Of a DNA stretch of 37,278 nucleotides, positions 17,914-26,030 are shown one piece after another. Both the position numbers and the translations under genes were made by a program. Position 1 is the stretch's first letter, and each line of letters starts with the position of its first letter. Source of the DNA: JAJXWB01 sp036796555 (GTDB lineage: Bacteria > Pseudomonadota > Alphaproteobacteria > Rhizobiales > Beijerinckiaceae); the NCBI GenBank assembly GCA_036796555.1, contig DAIRCS010000021.1, forward strand, positions 1 to 37,278. Direction: 5' to 3'. Below the pieces are notes generated by a model. It made no database searches, was not told the origin of the DNA, and saw only the letters and a list, made by a program, of their open reading frames with translations.

Positions 17914-19045
17914 ATGCGTGCTGAACCCGAAGCCCTCGTCGAACAGATCAAGCAGTCCGTGGGACTGCTGAGGAGGCATCTTTGACGTCGAAACATCGAC
18001 GCGCCGCCTCGCGGAACTGAACGCCAAATCCGAACATCCCGATTTCTGGAACGATCCGGACGCCGCGCAGAAGCTAATGCGCGAGCGCAACGAGCTCGAG
18101 GATCGCCTCGGTTCGATCGAGCGATTCGAGCGCGAGCTCGACGACGCGATCACGCTCGTCGAACTCGGCGAGGGCGAGAACGACCCGGCGACCGAAAAGG
18201 AAGGCGTCGACGCGCTCAAGGGTCTCGTCGCGGAGGCGCGCCGCCGTCAGGTGGAAGCGCTGTTCGCCGGCGAGGCCGACGGCAACGACACCTATATCGA
18301 GGTCCATTCCGGCGCCGGCGGCACCGAGAGCCAGGACTGGGCGCGCATGCTGTTTCGCATGTACGCGCGCTGGGCCGAACGTCACAAGTTCCGTGTCGAG
18401 CTGATCGAAGAGACGGCGGGCGAAGAGGCCGGCATCAAGTCCGGCACGCTTCTGGTGAAAGGCCACAACGCGCACGGCTGGTCGAAGACCGAATCGGGCG
18501 TGCATCGCCTCGTGCGCATCTCGCCCTTCGATTCCAACGCGCGCCGCCACACCAGCTTCGCCTCGGTCTGGGTCTATCCGGTCGTCGACGACAAGATCGA
18601 CATCCAGATCAACGAGGCCGACTGCCGCATCGACACGTTCCGCTCGTCGGGCGCCGGCGGCCAGCACGTCAACACCACGGATTCGGCGATCCGCATCACG
18701 CATATTCCGACCGGCATCGTCGTCGCCTGCCAGATGGAGCGCTCGCAGCACAAGAACCGCGCGACCGCCTGGAACATGCTGCGCGCGCGACTCTACGAGC
18801 TCGAGCTCGAAAAGCGCGAGGCGGAAGCCAACGCCATCGCGGCGTCGAAGACCGACATCGGCTGGGGCCATCAGATCCGCTCTTACGTGCTGCAGCCCTA
18901 TCAGCTCGTGAAGGACCTGCGCACGGGCGTGACGTCAGGCACGCCCGACGAGGTGCTGGACGGCGATCTCGACGACTTCATGGAAGCGGCCCTCGCCCAG
19001 CGCATCCACGGCGGCGGCCCGGAAAAGGTCGAGGATGTCGACTGA
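17914..19045 (+). CDS. prfB: Peptide chain release factor 2 (programmed +1 frameshift)
   Basis: RF2 recognises UGA and UAA stop codons and triggers peptide release. Translation starts at ATG 17914 (MRAEPEALVEQIKQSVGL) and runs 23 codons to an in-frame TGA at 17983-17985. The site is AGG AGG CAT CTT TGA C: an internal Shine-Dalgarno 3 nt before CTT, then UGA followed by C. This matches the known RF2 autoregulatory site, with +1 slippage on CTT giving GAC GTC and the frame that ends at 19045, for 376 aa in total. The stop-recognition tripeptide SPF is at about residues 203-205 (VRISPFDSN) and the catalytic GGQ at about 248-250 (SGAGGQHVN). A conventional ORF call would start wrongly at 18077. 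Confidence 0.96.
17971..17986 (+). promoter_or_regulatory. RF2 programmed frameshift signal
   Basis: AGGAGG (17971-17976), CAT, then CTT TGA C (17980-17986). The Shine-Dalgarno-like hexamer pairs with 16S rRNA while CTT-tRNA sits in the P site, and low RF2 lets the ribosome slip +1 past the UGA. All elements known from E. coli prfB are present at the same spacing. Confidence 0.95.
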
Positions 19046-20158
19046 TCAGGCCGCGATCGCGCTGTCGGCTTTCGCAAGCCGCAGCGCGCGCTGCATGAAC
19101 GGCTGTTCGATCCTGCGGTAGCTAATGTCGGACAGGACGAGCGTGGCCGCGAATGCGAGCGCCACCAGCGCGGGCCCGTAGGGAACGCCGAACGACGGGC
19201 CGATGTAGCCTGCGACGAGGAACGTCAGTCCGAGCACGGGCAATTGCAGAAGGTAGAGCGAATAGCAGCGCTGTCCGCACCAGACCAGCGCGCGGTTCGC
19301 GCCGCCGGCGCCATGCGCGGCGCTCCAGGTCAGCAACGCCGCCGCGACGCCGGTGGCGCTCGGCGTCATGCTGCGTTCGAACGCCGTGGCTCGCGACGAG
19401 AGAGCGAGAACGACAAGCAGCAGCATTGCCCCCGCGGTTCCCGCGAGGCGCGCATCGAGCGTGAAGCGCCGGGCGAACTGCGGCGCAAGCGCGATGACGA
19501 GACCCCAGCCGAAACTGTCGAGACGGCAGATCGACCAGTAGTAGGGCGCATGGAAGCCCACGAACGCGTCGCAGCCGAGACGGATGAGCGGCGCGAGGAC
19601 GATCCAACTCCAGCCGATGCGCCAGACCGCGCGGGCGCTCAGCTTCGTCATCATCAAGGGAAGCAGCAGGTAGAATTGCTCCTCCACCGCCAGCGACCAG
19701 GTCGGACCGAACCACGCCGCGACCCCGCCGGTGAGGCCGGCGAACCAGTTCTGCAGGAACGCGAGATATACCCAGGCCGGGTAGGGCGCGGCCCACAGCC
19801 AGGTCTTCAGCCCGACGCAGGCCATCCACAGGCCGTAAAGACCGAAACCGAAGGCGACCACGATCCAGTAGAGCGGCAGGACGCGCATGGCGCGGCGCAT
19901 GTAGAATGTCCTGACGGCGCCGGGTTCGGCGCCGCGCCGCGCCAGCCCGGACGCCAGGAGGTAGGCGGAGAGGACGAAGAAGACGTCGACGCCCGCTCCT
20001 CCGCTGTCGCCGATGCGGGCGACGAGGGCGCTGGCGCCGATCCAGTCGAAGAAGCCGGTCAAGGACAGGAAATGCGCTTGCGCCACCAGAAGGACGGCGG
20101 CGCCGCGCAGGGCGTCGATGGGCTCGCTTCGCTGGGACATGGCCTCGAACCGTGCCAT
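19046..20158 (-). CDS. Acyltransferase family 3 membrane protein (OatA/ExoZ-like)
   Basis: A protein of 370 aa from 20158, or 364 aa from MSQRSEPIDALRG at 20140. The N-terminus PIDALRGAAVLLVAQAHFLSL is the acyltransferase-3 signature with its catalytic-type histidine. About ten hydrophobic helices follow, along with VFFVLSAYLLASGL, FYMRRAMRVLPLYW and PTWSLAVEEQFYLLLPL, and the protein ends in a short cytoplasmic tail. Such proteins transfer acetyl or succinyl groups to polysaccharides, peptidoglycan or lipid-linked sugars. It follows the M23 peptidase gene by 35 nt and may act on the envelope, though the acceptor is unknown. Its stop codon abuts the prfB stop on the other strand. A 16-bp palindrome lies just before the first ATG. 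Confidence 0.9.
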   Translation of the reverse strand: MARFEAMSQRSEPIDALRGAAVLLVAQAHFLSLTGFFDWIGASALVARIGDSGGAGVDVFFVLSAYLLASGLARRGAEPGAVRTFYMRRAMRVLPLYWIVVAFGFGLYGLWMACVGLKTWLWAAPYPAWVYLAFLQNWFAGLTGGVAAWFGPTWSLAVEEQFYLLLPLMMTKLSARAVWRIGWSWIVLAPLIRLGCDAFVGFHAPYYWSICRLDSFGWGLVIALAPQFARRFTLDARLAGTAGAMLLLVVLALSSRATAFERSMTPSATGVAAALLTWSAAHGAGGANRALVWCGQRCYSLYLLQLPVLGLTFLVAGYIGPSFGVPYGPALVALAFAATLVLSDISYRRIEQPFMQRALRLAKADSAIAA

Positions 20159-20159
20159 G

Positions 20160-20175
20160 CCCGCATTAATGCGGG
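20160..20175. repeat. 16-bp perfect palindrome before the acyltransferase start
   Basis: CCCGCATTAATGCGGG occupies bases 2-17 upstream of the first candidate ATG, in the 35-nt gap after the M23 peptidase gene. As RNA it folds into a 5-bp stem with a 6-nt loop where a ribosome-binding site would normally be. It could be an operator, a weak terminator or a translational block favouring the start at 20140. Confidence 0.5.
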
Positions 20176-20193
20176 CTTACGCGCGTTTTGGCG

Positions 20194-21603
20194 TCAATCC
20201 CTGGCCGTCAGCAGCCGCGCCGCTTTCACGAAGCGCGCGGGATCGGTCGCCTCGTCGTCGATGCGCACTTCGTAGTGCAGGTGCGGCCCGGTCGAACGGC
20301 CCGTCGAGCCGACGCGGCCGATAACGTCGCCGGCCTTCACGATCTGTCCGTCCGTCACCGCGATCGCCGACAGATGGCCGTAGCGCGTCGACAGGCCGTT
20401 GCCGTGGTCGATCTCCACCATATTGCCGTAGCCGCCGGTCCAGGCCGCGGTCACGACCTTGCCGCCGGCGGTGGCGCGCGCCGCCGTTCCGGTTTCCGCG
20501 CGCATGTCCATGCCCGAATGCAGGGCAGGGCGGCCCAGAAACGGATCGGTGCGATAGCCGAAGGTCGAGGTGACCTCGATCGGCCCCGACAGCGGCTTGC
20601 GCACGGGCACATAAGGCAGCACGCGGCGAATGCGGTCGAGCGCGACGAAGGCGTCCTGGACCCTGGCGAGCTGGCGCTCGAACGGCGTGCCGCGGTCATC
20701 GAGCCCGGCGGGAATGAACGGGCCGCCCATGGCCGTTTTCGCGCTGTCCGGCGCCTTGAGGCGGCTGGCGGAAAGGCCGGTTTCCGCGATGACGGATTCC
20801 AGTTGCTCCGCCTTGCGCTGCGCGGGTCCTGCAAGCGCGGCCAGCGCGTCGACCTGCTTGCGTTCGATGCGGTCGAGCGAGGCCGCCAGCAGCTCGATGC
20901 GGGCGTCCGTCGGCATGTCGGCGTCGGCGGCGTGGGCCAGCAGCCGGTTCGGCTCGGGCGCAAGTTCGCTGGAGCGCAGCGACTGGCGCGGCTCGGTCGA
21001 CTGGCCGCGCAGCTCGAAGCCGTCGGGGCGCGGCTTGTCGGCTTTGAACGGCAGGTCGTCCATCGGCTGGGGCAGCGGCGCGAAGCCGTTGGCCTTGATT
21101 TCGGGGCCGCCGGCGGCGAGCGGCGCCCGTTTGCCCGCATCGGCGGCGCGTGGCGTGGCCCTGGGCGACGACGGAGCGATCGAGGCGGTCGTTTCGGCCG
21201 ACAGGCCGATACGGTCGCCGAGCGCGGCGACGATCGCCGTGCGCGTCTCCAGTTGCGCCTCGCGCGCGATGAGGTGCTGGATCTTGCCCTCGAAGGAGTC
21301 CTGGTCGAGCAATTGCCGGCTCGTCACGCGGTCGAGCTGCAGCCGCATGGCGGCGAGCCGGTCCTCGTAGGCGTATTGCTGGCGCGCCTGGCGGGCCATC
21401 AGCGCGGCGACCATGTCGTCGCGGAAAAAGAGATAGGCGGTCGCGCCGAGATAGACCGCGCCGAGCAGGGGCAGGCCGGCGGCCAGCCCGTAGAGGACGC
21501 CCGGGCGCAGCGCGAACCGCTTCTGCCGGCCGCCGCGCGAAACAGAGAAAAAGAAATGGCTTTCCGGCTCTTTCGCCGAAGGAAAATGCGTACGTGCGGA
21601 CAT
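20194..21603 (-). CDS. Membrane-anchored M23-family peptidoglycan metallopeptidase (RgsM/DipM-like)
   Basis: A protein of 469 aa. A basic cytoplasmic N-terminus (GGRQKRFALRPG) is followed by one transmembrane helix at about 35-58 (GLAAGLPLLGAVYLGATAYL). A periplasmic coiled coil (about 75-140, RLAAMRLQLDRVTSRQLLDQ) comes next, then a low-complexity region and a C-terminal LytM domain with zinc ligands in LHSGMDM and HLHYE. The active motifs look intact, unlike degenerate EnvC/NlpD types. Architecture resembles RgsM, an M23 protein needed for polar growth in Sinorhizobium meliloti (family knowledge); orthology is not proven here. A GCATTAACC motif about 55 bp upstream is shared with the amiC upstream region. 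Confidence 0.9.
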   Translation of the reverse strand: MSARTHFPSAKEPESHFFFSVSRGGRQKRFALRPGVLYGLAAGLPLLGAVYLGATAYLFFRDDMVAALMARQARQQYAYEDRLAAMRLQLDRVTSRQLLDQDSFEGKIQHLIAREAQLETRTAIVAALGDRIGLSAETTASIAPSSPRATPRAADAGKRAPLAAGGPEIKANGFAPLPQPMDDLPFKADKPRPDGFELRGQSTEPRQSLRSSELAPEPNRLLAHAADADMPTDARIELLAASLDRIERKQVDALAALAGPAQRKAEQLESVIAETGLSASRLKAPDSAKTAMGGPFIPAGLDDRGTPFERQLARVQDAFVALDRIRRVLPYVPVRKPLSGPIEVTSTFGYRTDPFLGRPALHSGMDMRAETGTAARATAGGKVVTAAWTGGYGNMVEIDHGNGLSTRYGHLSAIAVTDGQIVKAGDVIGRVGSTGRSTGPHLHYEVRIDDEATDPARFVKAARLLTARD

Positions 21604-21679
21604 GGCTCACTCCGGACGCAGTCCGGCCGCGTCCGCAGCCATCAGAAACCATTAAGGTTAATGCTTCGGAAAACGGGGC

Positions 21680-22963
21680 TCAGGCGTCGACCGGCGCCGG
21701 GCGGCTGGCCAGCACCTTGTCCACGCGCTTGCCGTCGAGATCGACGATTTCGAAACGCCAGCCCATCGTCTCGATCTCGTCGGCCAGTTCCGGCATGCGC
21801 TTCAGCCCGGAAATCACGAAGCCGGCCACCGTCTCGTAGTCGCGGTCCGGCGGCAGGGCGAGGCCCAGGCGATCGGCCATTTCGTCGGCGGGCATGGCGC
21901 CGGAGAGAAGCCATGAGCCGTCCTTGCGCCGCACCGCGTCGGGCTCGGGCTGGTCCGAGCGGAACTCGCCGGCGATGGCGTCGAGAAAATCCGCCGGCGT
22001 GACGATGCCTTCGAAATGGCCGTATTCGTCGTGAACCAGCAGAAGCGGCGTGTGGGCGTCGCGCAGGGCTTCCAGCGCCTCCAGCGCGTCGACGGTGTCG
22101 GGCAGGACCGGCGCCGCGCGCAACGCCGTGCGGATGTCGAACGGCTCGCCGGCCAGGGCGCGCGCCAGCAGGTCGCGCGTCTCGACGACGCCGATCATCC
22201 TGTCCGGTCCGCCCTCCGCCACGGGAATGCGCGAGTGCGGATAGGCGGTCAGCGCCCGCCGGATGGTGTCGGGCTCGTCCGACAGGTCGATCCATTTCAC
22301 GCGCGTGCGCGGCGTCATGATCTCCCGCACGTCGCGAGCGCCGAGCCTCAGCACGCCGGAAATCATCGCCCGCTCGCCGGTTTCGATCACGCCTGCGGTC
22401 TCGGCTTCCGCCAGCAGGGATTTCACGTCCTGCTCGGTGACGGAGGCGGCGGACCGCTCGTCCGCGCCGAACAGCCGGAAGGCCAGCCGCGCCGAGGCGT
22501 CGAGCAGCCAGATCAGCGGCGCCGCCGCGCGCGAAATCAGCATCATCGGCGGCGCGGCCGCGCAGGCGATCGCCTCGGGGTCGCGCAGCGCGACCTGTTT
22601 GGGCACGAGTTCGCCGACGACGACCGAAAAATAGGTGATTGCGCCGATCACCAGCGCATAGGCCGACGGTTCGGCGAAGCGCACGGGCGCCCCCCATTGC
22701 TCGAAGACGCCCTGCAGGCGGGCGCTCAGGCCCGCGCCGGAGAAGACGCCAGCCAGAATGCCGACGAGCGTGATGCCGATCTGCACCGTGGAGAGGAATC
22801 GTCCGGGGTCTTCAGCAAGCCGGAGCGCCTGCGCCGCCCCGCGGCGCCCTTCGTCGGCCATGGCCTTCAGGCGCGGCTTGCGCGCGGAAACGACCGCAAG
22901 TTCAGACAGGGCGAACAGGCCGTTGATGGCGATGAGGCAGACGGCGACGACGAGTTCGAGCAC
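21680..22963 (-). CDS. CNNM/CBS/CorC-domain membrane protein (HlyC/CorC family)
   Basis: A protein of 427 aa if started at the GTG at 22963 (MLELVVAVCLIAINGLFALS), which is the usual N-terminus of the family. An ATG at 23059 would add an Arg-rich 32-residue extension and is disfavoured. An N-terminal DUF21/CNNM domain with about four membrane helices (ALSELAVVSARKPRL, STVQIGITLVGILAG, VVGELVPKQVAL) comes first. Two CBS domains follow (starting REIMTPRTRVKWIDL; TPLLLVHDEYGHFEGIVTP), then a C-terminal CorC_HlyC domain (AGFVISGLKRMPELADEI). Members are implicated in Mg2+/Co2+ export, and the haemolysin label is historical. It is divergent from tyrS. Confidence 0.91.
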   Translation of the reverse strand: MLELVVAVCLIAINGLFALSELAVVSARKPRLKAMADEGRRGAAQALRLAEDPGRFLSTVQIGITLVGILAGVFSGAGLSARLQGVFEQWGAPVRFAEPSAYALVIGAITYFSVVVGELVPKQVALRDPEAIACAAAPPMMLISRAAAPLIWLLDASARLAFRLFGADERSAASVTEQDVKSLLAEAETAGVIETGERAMISGVLRLGARDVREIMTPRTRVKWIDLSDEPDTIRRALTAYPHSRIPVAEGGPDRMIGVVETRDLLARALAGEPFDIRTALRAAPVLPDTVDALEALEALRDAHTPLLLVHDEYGHFEGIVTPADFLDAIAGEFRSDQPEPDAVRRKDGSWLLSGAMPADEMADRLGLALPPDRDYETVAGFVISGLKRMPELADEIETMGWRFEIVDLDGKRVDKVLASRPAPVDA

Positions 22964-23105
22964 GAAATTCCAGCGCGCCGGTTGGTCGCGCTCTCCTTGG
23001 CCGGCGATTCTGGATGCTGCGGCGGCGCGCGTCAAACGCCGGCCGATCCGGCTTGCCACCCGGCGGCGCCCCGCCTAAACGTCGCACGTCGAAAAGGAAC
23101 CCGCT

Positions 23106-24494
23106 GTGGCCGACTTCCGTCCGAAATCCGATTTCCTCGCCGCGCTGATCGAACGCGGCTACGTGCACCAGTGCTCCGATCTCGAGGGGCTGGACGCCAG
23201 GGCCAGGGCCGGCGAGCTGATTTCCTACATCGGCTACGATTGCACCGCGCCCTCGCTGCACGTCGGCCATCTCCTGTCGATCATGATGCTCGCCTGGTTG
23301 CAGCGCTCGGGCGGCGGCCGGCCGATTCCGCTGATGGGCGGCGGCACGACGCGGGTCGGCGATCCCTCCGGCAAGGACGAGACCCGCAAGATTCTCTCGA
23401 TCGAAACGATCGACGCCAACAAGGCCGCGATCAAGCGCATCTTCTCGAACTTCCTGACCTTCGGGGAGGGCAAGACCGACGCCGTCATGGCCGACAACGC
23501 CGAATGGCTGACGAAGCTCAACTACATCGAGTTCCTGCGCGACGTCGGCCGACATTTTTCCGTCAACCGCATGATGTCGATGGATTCGGTGAAGCTGCGG
23601 CTGGAGCGCGATCAGGAACTGTCGTTCATCGAGTTCAACTACATGTGCCTGCAGGCCTACGATTTCGTCGAACTCAACCGGCGCTACGGCTGCCTCGCGC
23701 AGATGGGCGGCTCGGACCAGTGGGGCAATATCGTCACCGGCATCGACCTCGGCCGCCGCATGGGCACGCCGCAGCTTTTCGCGCTCACCGCGCCGCTGCT
23801 GACGACGGCGTCCGGCGCCAAGATGGGGAAGACGGCGGCGGGCGCCGTCTGGCTCGAGCCCGACATGCTCAGCCCCTGGGACTACTGGCAGTTCTGGCGC
23901 AACGCGGAGGACGGCGACGTCGCGCGGTTCCTCAAGCTGTTCACCTTCCTGCCCATGAACGAGATTGCGCGCCTTGCCGCGCTCGGCGGCGCCGAGGTAA
24001 ACGAGGCCAAGAAGGTTTTGGCGAACGAAGCCACCGCGCTCGTCCATGGCCGCGCAGCCGCCGAACAGGCCGCCGAAACCGCGCGAAAAACGTTCGAGGA
24101 AGGCGTCGCCGCCGACACGCTGCCGACGGTGGAGATTTCAGCCGCCGAGATGGACGCTGGCGTCGGCGTTCTCACCGCTTTCGTGCAGGCGGGCCTCGTG
24201 CGCCCCACCGGGACAGGGCGCCGCCGGATCCACCGGCGGCGGCCTCGGGGCAACAGGCCGCCCGGCAGGCCCGAACGCGCGGAGCCGCCCGCCCCCCCCC
24301 TGCGCCAGCAGCAGCCAGCGGGGCACGTTGCCTCGACCGGCGAGGCGCGTCGGCAGATCAAGGGCGGCGGCCTGCGCGTCAACGACGCGCCGGTCAGCGA
24401 CGAACGCGGCGTGCTGCGCGCCGCCGACATGCGCGACGGCGCGATCAAGCTGTCGCTCGGCAAGAAGAAGCACGTGCTACTGAAGGCGCGATAG
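23106..24494 (+). CDS. tyrS: Tyrosyl-tRNA synthetase with an in-frame GC-rich insertion
   Basis: A protein of 462 aa starting at GTG 23106 (MADFRPKSDFLAAL). The class I HIGH motif is H52-VGH (APSLHVGHLLS), the KMSKS-type motif is K239-MGKT, and the tyrosine pocket GGSDQWGNI is present. The C-terminal S4 RNA-binding domain (STGEARRQIKGGGLRVND onward, about 410-462) is intact. Between TAFVQAGLV and ASTGEARR there are 43 extra residues (366-408), Arg/Pro-rich, from a 129-bp segment. Removing them restores about 419 aa, the normal length, and a continuous family sequence. The catalytic core and S4 domain remain in frame, so it is probably functional; the gene should be essential unless a second tyrS exists. 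It charges tRNA-Tyr. Confidence 0.93.
   Translation: MADFRPKSDFLAALIERGYVHQCSDLEGLDARARAGELISYIGYDCTAPSLHVGHLLSIMMLAWLQRSGGGRPIPLMGGGTTRVGDPSGKDETRKILSIETIDANKAAIKRIFSNFLTFGEGKTDAVMADNAEWLTKLNYIEFLRDVGRHFSVNRMMSMDSVKLRLERDQELSFIEFNYMCLQAYDFVELNRRYGCLAQMGGSDQWGNIVTGIDLGRRMGTPQLFALTAPLLTTASGAKMGKTAAGAVWLEPDMLSPWDYWQFWRNAEDGDVARFLKLFTFLPMNEIARLAALGGAEVNEAKKVLANEATALVHGRAAAEQAAETARKTFEEGVAADTLPTVEISAAEMDAGVGVLTAFVQAGLVRPTGTGRRRIHRRRPRGNRPPGRPERAEPPAPPLRQQQPAGHVASTGEARRQIKGGGLRVNDAPVSDERGVLRAADMRDGAIKLSLGKKKHVLLKAR
24200..24328. repeat. 129-bp palindromic-type insertion inside tyrS
   Basis: GC is 107/129 (83%). The ends are loosely inverted (CGTGCGCCCC at the left, GGGGCACG at the right), and CGT occurs at both junctions (24197-24199 and 24326-24328), as a 3-bp target duplication would. 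Inside lies a perfect 9-bp stem, CGCCGCCGG (24219-24227) with CCGGCGGCG (24233-24241), and a C9 run (24292-24300). CGGGGCAAC (24246-24254) is inverted, with one mismatch, to GTTGCCTCG (24327-24335). No open frame for a transposase is present. Confidence 0.7.
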
Positions 24495-24576
24495 GGCGAC
24501 TATCGACAGAGAGCAGACAAGGAAGCGCGCGATCCGTGTGTCCGCTTCAAATGCATCGCATTGACCTTCCAGCGCT

Positions 24577-25500
24577 CTAGATTTCGCGTTTCGAAATGCC
24601 GAAGCGCTGGTTGGAAATCCGACCTCCGCTAAGGACATAGACTCCCACCGAAATCACAAGGATCGACAGCCAGTCCAGAGCGGTCGGCCATTCGCCGAGA
24701 ACAGGAATCGCCATGACGCCGGTTGCAACCGGCGTCAGTGCGACGAATGCGGCTCCGCCTGTCGCGCCGAGGATCGCGACCGCGCGTCCGTATAGAAGCA
24801 ACGCCACGATTGCAGTCAGAATGCCTTGGACGACCGCTTGAAGAGCGATGGCGGAGAACGGCGCATTGAAAACTGCGGCGCCATTCAAGAATGCATAGGG
24901 AGGAAGGTAGAGGAGCAGCGAGCCGACAGCGGCGATCGACGCCGCGTGAAGCCCGTCGACGCCCGCCCGCTTCATCACGACTGTGAAGCAGGCCCATGCA
25001 GCGCCGGCCAACAGGAACATGGCGTCGCCGATATTCTGGCGTGCGCCGATGCTGGCGCCGCTGCCCCATACGATTGCGACGACGCCAAGCCCGATAAGCG
25101 CGATTCCTGCCCATTTCGCTGCGCCGAGACGATCGTTGAGAAAAAGGATCACGAGCAGCGCAACGAATAACGGGCTCGAGCCGGGATACAATGCGCCGGC
25201 ATGCGCGGCCGGCGCAAAAAGTAGGCCCGCATTGACCAGCAGCACGGGCGGCGCGCCGCAACCCAGAACGATCGCCGCGACGCCGCCCCAGCCGAGCCTG
25301 TCGAGCGCGAGACCCTTTCTGACGAGATGCGGCGCCAGCAACACGCCGGCCACGACATACCTGATCGCGACCACGTCCCACGGGGTGAGCGCGCCACGTA
25401 CGCCAAGTCGTGACACGACGATGAAGGCCGCCCAGATGCATACCGCCGACAAGCCGTATAGAGCGCCGCGCGTATAATTGATCGGTTCTTTGGCCGTCAT
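24577..25500 (-). CDS. EamA/DMT-superfamily transporter
   Basis: A protein of 307 aa from MTAKEPINYTRGALYGLSAV (25500), with an AGGGCG Shine-Dalgarno. It has ten hydrophobic helices in two EamA halves. The first begins ALYGLSAVCIWAAFIVVSRL and the second AMFLLAGAAWACFTVVMKRA. Each half ends in typical GALYPGSSPLFVALL and LTPVATGVMAIPVLGEWPTA segments, the latter with the family proline/glutamate. Relatives export amino acids, metabolites or drugs across the inner membrane, and the substrate is not predictable. It is last in an apparent operon with the thioesterase (38 nt upstream) and the AdaA-like gene. GC is lower than in the neighbouring housekeeping genes. Confidence 0.9.
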   Translation of the reverse strand: MTAKEPINYTRGALYGLSAVCIWAAFIVVSRLGVRGALTPWDVVAIRYVVAGVLLAPHLVRKGLALDRLGWGGVAAIVLGCGAPPVLLVNAGLLFAPAAHAGALYPGSSPLFVALLVILFLNDRLGAAKWAGIALIGLGVVAIVWGSGASIGARQNIGDAMFLLAGAAWACFTVVMKRAGVDGLHAASIAAVGSLLLYLPPYAFLNGAAVFNAPFSAIALQAVVQGILTAIVALLLYGRAVAILGATGGAAFVALTPVATGVMAIPVLGEWPTALDWLSILVISVGVYVLSGGRISNQRFGISKREI

Positions 25501-25538
25501 GGAATCGCCCTGCGAATGCGTGAAGACCCGGCGGCGGC

Positions 25539-26030
25539 TCAGCTCTCGAAAATCAGGCAGGTGGTCGTGCCATGAGCGAGCAGCCTGCCTTTGCCGTCGG
25601 TGACCCGGCCGTCGGCGGTTCCAATGCGCCTGCCGCAATTCAGGACTTTGCCTTCGACCCTGATTGCGCCCGTCTCCGGGGTGATCGGCCGAACCAGAGA
25701 AATCTTGAACTCGAGCGTCGTCTGGCTGACGCCCTTGTCGAGCATCGATTGGATCGCCAGACCCATGGCGCTGTCGAGTAGGGTAGCCGTCAAACCGCCG
25801 TGCACAGTGCCGGCGGGATTAAGGTGGGCGTCGGTCGGCTCGAGCGTGATGACGACATCGCCGCGCCCGGCCTCCACGACGTCATAGCCGAGTGTCTTCG
25901 CGATCGTATTGAGCGGCAAGGCGCCGCTGGCGAGGCCCTGCACGAATTCCAACCCGCTCATCTCTCTTTGCCGAGCCGCGCTCACAGTCCCGTATGTCTT
26001 CGCAGGCATCGCCGACGTCCCCTTCTTCAT
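25539..26030 (-). CDS. PaaI-family hotdog-fold thioesterase
   Basis: A protein of 163 aa. The hotdog-fold signature is HLNPAGTVHGGLTATLLDSA, with catalytic-type Asn/His-Gly-Gly, followed by GVSQTTLEFKISLVRPITPE and a C-terminal GRLLAHGTTTCLIF strand, as in PaaI/YdiI acyl-CoA thioesterases. It would hydrolyse an acyl- or aryl-CoA in the cytoplasm, and the substrate is unknown. Its start codon overlaps the stop of the AdaA-like gene (ATGA, 26027-26030), so translational coupling is likely. A later start at MPAKTYGTV (residue 8) or MSGLEFVQG (residue 24) is possible. Confidence 0.91.
   Translation of the reverse strand: MKKGTSAMPAKTYGTVSAARQREMSGLEFVQGLASGALPLNTIAKTLGYDVVEAGRGDVVITLEPTDAHLNPAGTVHGGLTATLLDSAMGLAIQSMLDKGVSQTTLEFKISLVRPITPETGAIRVEGKVLNCGRRIGTADGRVTDGKGRLLAHGTTTCLIFES

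Noticed and set aside
17914..17985. Broken prfB (frameshift mutation or sequencing error)
   Set aside because: The stop sits in a complete programmed frameshift signal with correctly spaced Shine-Dalgarno and CTT-TGA-C, so it is regulatory rather than damage.
23106..24494. tyrS as a pseudogene because of the insertion
   Set aside because: The insertion is a multiple of three, contains no stop, and both the catalytic motifs and the S4 domain stay intact.
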